A stretch of DNA of 64,000 nucleotides, taken from the NCBI GenBank assembly GCA_947034885.2, contig OX344756.2:22427489-22491488 (forward strand), read 5' to 3'. Below the pieces are notes generated by a model that was not told where the DNA came from, did not search any database, and worked only from the letters and a program-made list of their open reading frames with translations. The DNA is from Thuidium tamariscinum. Its lineage: Eukaryota > Streptophyta > Bryopsida > Hypnales > Thuidiaceae. A program made the translations under genes and the position numbers. Of this stretch, positions 62,029 through 64,000 are shown piece by piece. How positions within the stretch are numbered: the first letter of the stretch is position 1; every line of letters starts with the position of its first letter.

Positions 62029-63094
62029 TCATACGCTTGTGAAATTGTCTGTTCTAATGCCTAACGAGCGCACCTTGAGAAGACGAGGGCATCCTGATGC
62101 CAAGGAGATCACTCCTGAATCCGAGATATGGTCGCAATAGCTGAACGACACGAAGCGGAGATACGCGCACCCTGCTGCAATAAAACCCAGTCCAGCATTT
62201 GTAATACGGGAGCAACCATGTAATGCCATCCCCTCCATGTGTGTACACATAGCAACAGACTGCAGGGATATATCCGAAAGGTTTCCGTGACTCAACACCA
62301 AGGATTTCAAGCAGGGATTGCCTTCACAAATGGCAGTCAATGCAGCATCCGTCACCCCTGAAGCCTGACCCACATTCACCAACTCCAGAGTCCCACATTG
62401 CCCTAATGCTTTCAAACCCGCTTCGCTCAGCTTCTTACACCGGTTGATCGAAATGCACCGAAGGAATCGCGAGTGCGAAGCCAATAAATCCAGTGAAGCA
62501 TCCGTGATGGGCGTCCCATCCCAGGTCAAGTCCACCAGCTTCGGGCATCGTTGAATGAGCTCATACACCAACGGATCGCTCAACCTCTTGAAGTAGCTCA
62601 GCTCAACGTGCGTCAGATGTTTACAGCTACTTGCTAATTCAATGATGGCTACCTCGACGACGCCAGCTTCAATTTCAAAATCCGCAGCGTCGAAGACCTC
62701 TCGGTTAAAGCCAGCAGACCAATATCCGTCAAATTTCCGGTATCGTCCACATCCGACTTGTCCACCAAGTGAAGCTCCTCAAGCAACGGGCACAAATTAA
62801 TCAGCAAAAACAAAGTGAAATCGGTCACAGCAAGAGCTCCCCCCACTCTCCGCTTATGCCTTAACCTCTTCAACCTCACTTTACAACTACTAATATGCAG
62901 AAACGTCTTCGTCGTCACTTCAAACCCAGACCACGCAAACCGCCACAGCGTCTCGTGCGTCTTGCGAGCGACATTCACATGAAGCTCATCGCTGTGACGG
63001 TAACACCCGCAGAGCGCGAGCTCCTCCAACCTCGGGAAGATTCGCCAAAGCGCCATCGCTCAAGTGCCAGCAGTCGAGTTCCCCGTTCCCCGTT
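62029..63094 (-). pseudogene. F-box/LRR protein fragment, frameshifted
   Basis: Leucine-rich repeats of the cysteine-containing F-box type: FPRLEELALCGCYRHSD, PLLEELHLVDKSD, LTHVELSYFKRLSDPLVYEL, KLVDLTWDGTPITDASLDLL, LHGCSRITNAGLGFIAAGC. The frame changes near 62655-62675 (LRILKLK... in one frame, VVEVAIIELASSC in another) and again near 63030-63050 (LSDGALANL against WRIFPRLEEL). No F-box is present upstream. Such proteins normally choose substrates for SCF ligases; this one is 5'-truncated and disabled. No introns are evident. Confidence 0.75.
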
Positions 63095-63147
63095 CCCCTT
63101 GGTAGACGCCGCTCCCAACATTGGGAGCGTAAGTGTCTACCAAGGGG
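63095..63147. repeat. 53-nt hairpin
   Basis: CCCCTTGGTAGAC and GCTCCCAA are mirrored by TTGGGAGC and GTCTACCAAGGGG around a 2-base centre, with 3 and 6 unpaired bases between the blocks. A GTTCCCC triplet repeat touches its left side (63078-63098). It marks the 5' boundary of the F-box/LRR fragment. Confidence 0.85.
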
Positions 63148-64000
63148 CCCATAAAAATGACCAAGTTCATAGTAATGATTCCATTTGCAAATCATGCTAC
63201 AATCTCAAGGCCTTTAGTCTTGAACTCTTTAATGGAAGACGTTGAAGTCCTCCTATTGAATGTGGAAAGACGTTAAATCCTGTAAATGAACCTGACGTGG
63301 CGCAGGTAAATTGAGCCCCCTGCAAGTAAAACTTGTTTTACCAAGGGTTGATAAGGTTTTGGGGGTTTATGTTTTTTTTGGTTTTTTTGGTTGTATCAAG
63401 GTCCTCCTTAGCTAATTTGGGGTCTCCAAATCCAAATATGAATTCAGAATTTGAAAAAAATAAATTTTGAAAAAAATAAAAAATTTCAGTGTTTATCCTG
63501 GGGTAAATTCAGCTCCGCCACGTAAGTTTCGTTTACAGGATTTAATGTGCGCCTTAAATGTGGGCCCGACAAGTTAAATTTTTGATTCTTTAGGTGAAAA
63601 TGCAAAAGAAAAACTATTTTGTGTCGTGTCTAGGGTATGATCTAGACCTCATCAAACTAATTTGGGGTTGCTAATTGCAAATATGAATTGAGAATTATTT
63701 TGCAAAAAATAAAAATTTCCCATGTTTTTTCTGAGATAAATTCACCTACTACAGGGCTACAGGCAGCTAGGCCCACCTTCAATGGGAGGATTTAACATCA
63801 TGCCTCTTTAATAGAGGTAGTCGCATCTTCTTCCCTTCACGAAAATTCTTTAAAGGAATGGCAATGTCATGGCTCCCTATCGGCTCACACAAGCAAAATA
63901 TACTTGTCCTACAAAAGCTTCTTCACCTCTATTATTCTCCTCCCGAGGTGAATTATGGATGTGAAGAAGCATTCACAAAACAAGTGTATTATGCTCCATT
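63148..64000. other. Right-end spacer with a diverged tandem repeat
   Basis: Two related blocks about 245 bp apart (ctaatttggggt, then caaatatgaattgagaat) start near 63412 and 63657. No gene recognised to the end of the window. Confidence 0.55.

Overview
This is nuclear DNA from a land plant. The genes have many short GT-AG introns, encode plant families (DDB2 with a plant-type zinc knuckle, a BAT1-type amino-acid permease, TIR-NBS-LRR immune receptors), and sit in long AT-rich stretches full of small transposons. A bryophyte, most likely a moss and perhaps Sphagnum, fits the TNL style and repeat types; that is inference and was not tested against any database.

Layout. 1-9.5 kb: a relic of a TNL intron, a decayed DDB2 fragment, then TIR-NBS-LRR copy 1 (minus strand, broken) and its 5' flank, which is split by a 2.03-kb insertion. 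9.5-12.5 kb: AT-rich, with MITEs. 12.9-17.9 kb: a complete ten-exon DDB2 gene (minus), with a tandem repeat just upstream and a possible small divergent gene. 19.4-27.8 kb: AT-rich spacer with back-to-back MITEs and a protein-kinase pseudogene. 27.9-31.6 kb: a complete eight-exon amino-acid permease gene (minus) with a 25-nt microexon. 33-50 kb: gene-poor and AT-rich, with several TIR elements and foldbacks. 50.3-57.5 kb: a 1.3-kb TIR element, then TNL copy 2 and its flank, a same-orientation duplicate of the copy 1 block about 50 kb away. 57.5-63.2 kb: GC-richer, with a plus-strand gene of unknown function, an intronless TAF5-like frame without a usable start, and a frameshifted F-box/LRR fragment.

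How the genes relate. DDB2 (damaged-DNA recognition by the CUL4-DDB1 ligase) and the permease are ordinary single genes whose exons join in phase. The rest of the window is a record of duplication and decay. A TNL became joined to DDB2 intron sequence at its 3' end and was then duplicated. Each copy acquired different disabling changes, and different transposons entered each copy. Comparing the two copies gives a precise empty site for the 2-kb insertion. The most interesting TNL feature is a short Arg-rich leader exon spliced in frame ahead of the TIR domain, which could encode an organelle-targeting peptide.
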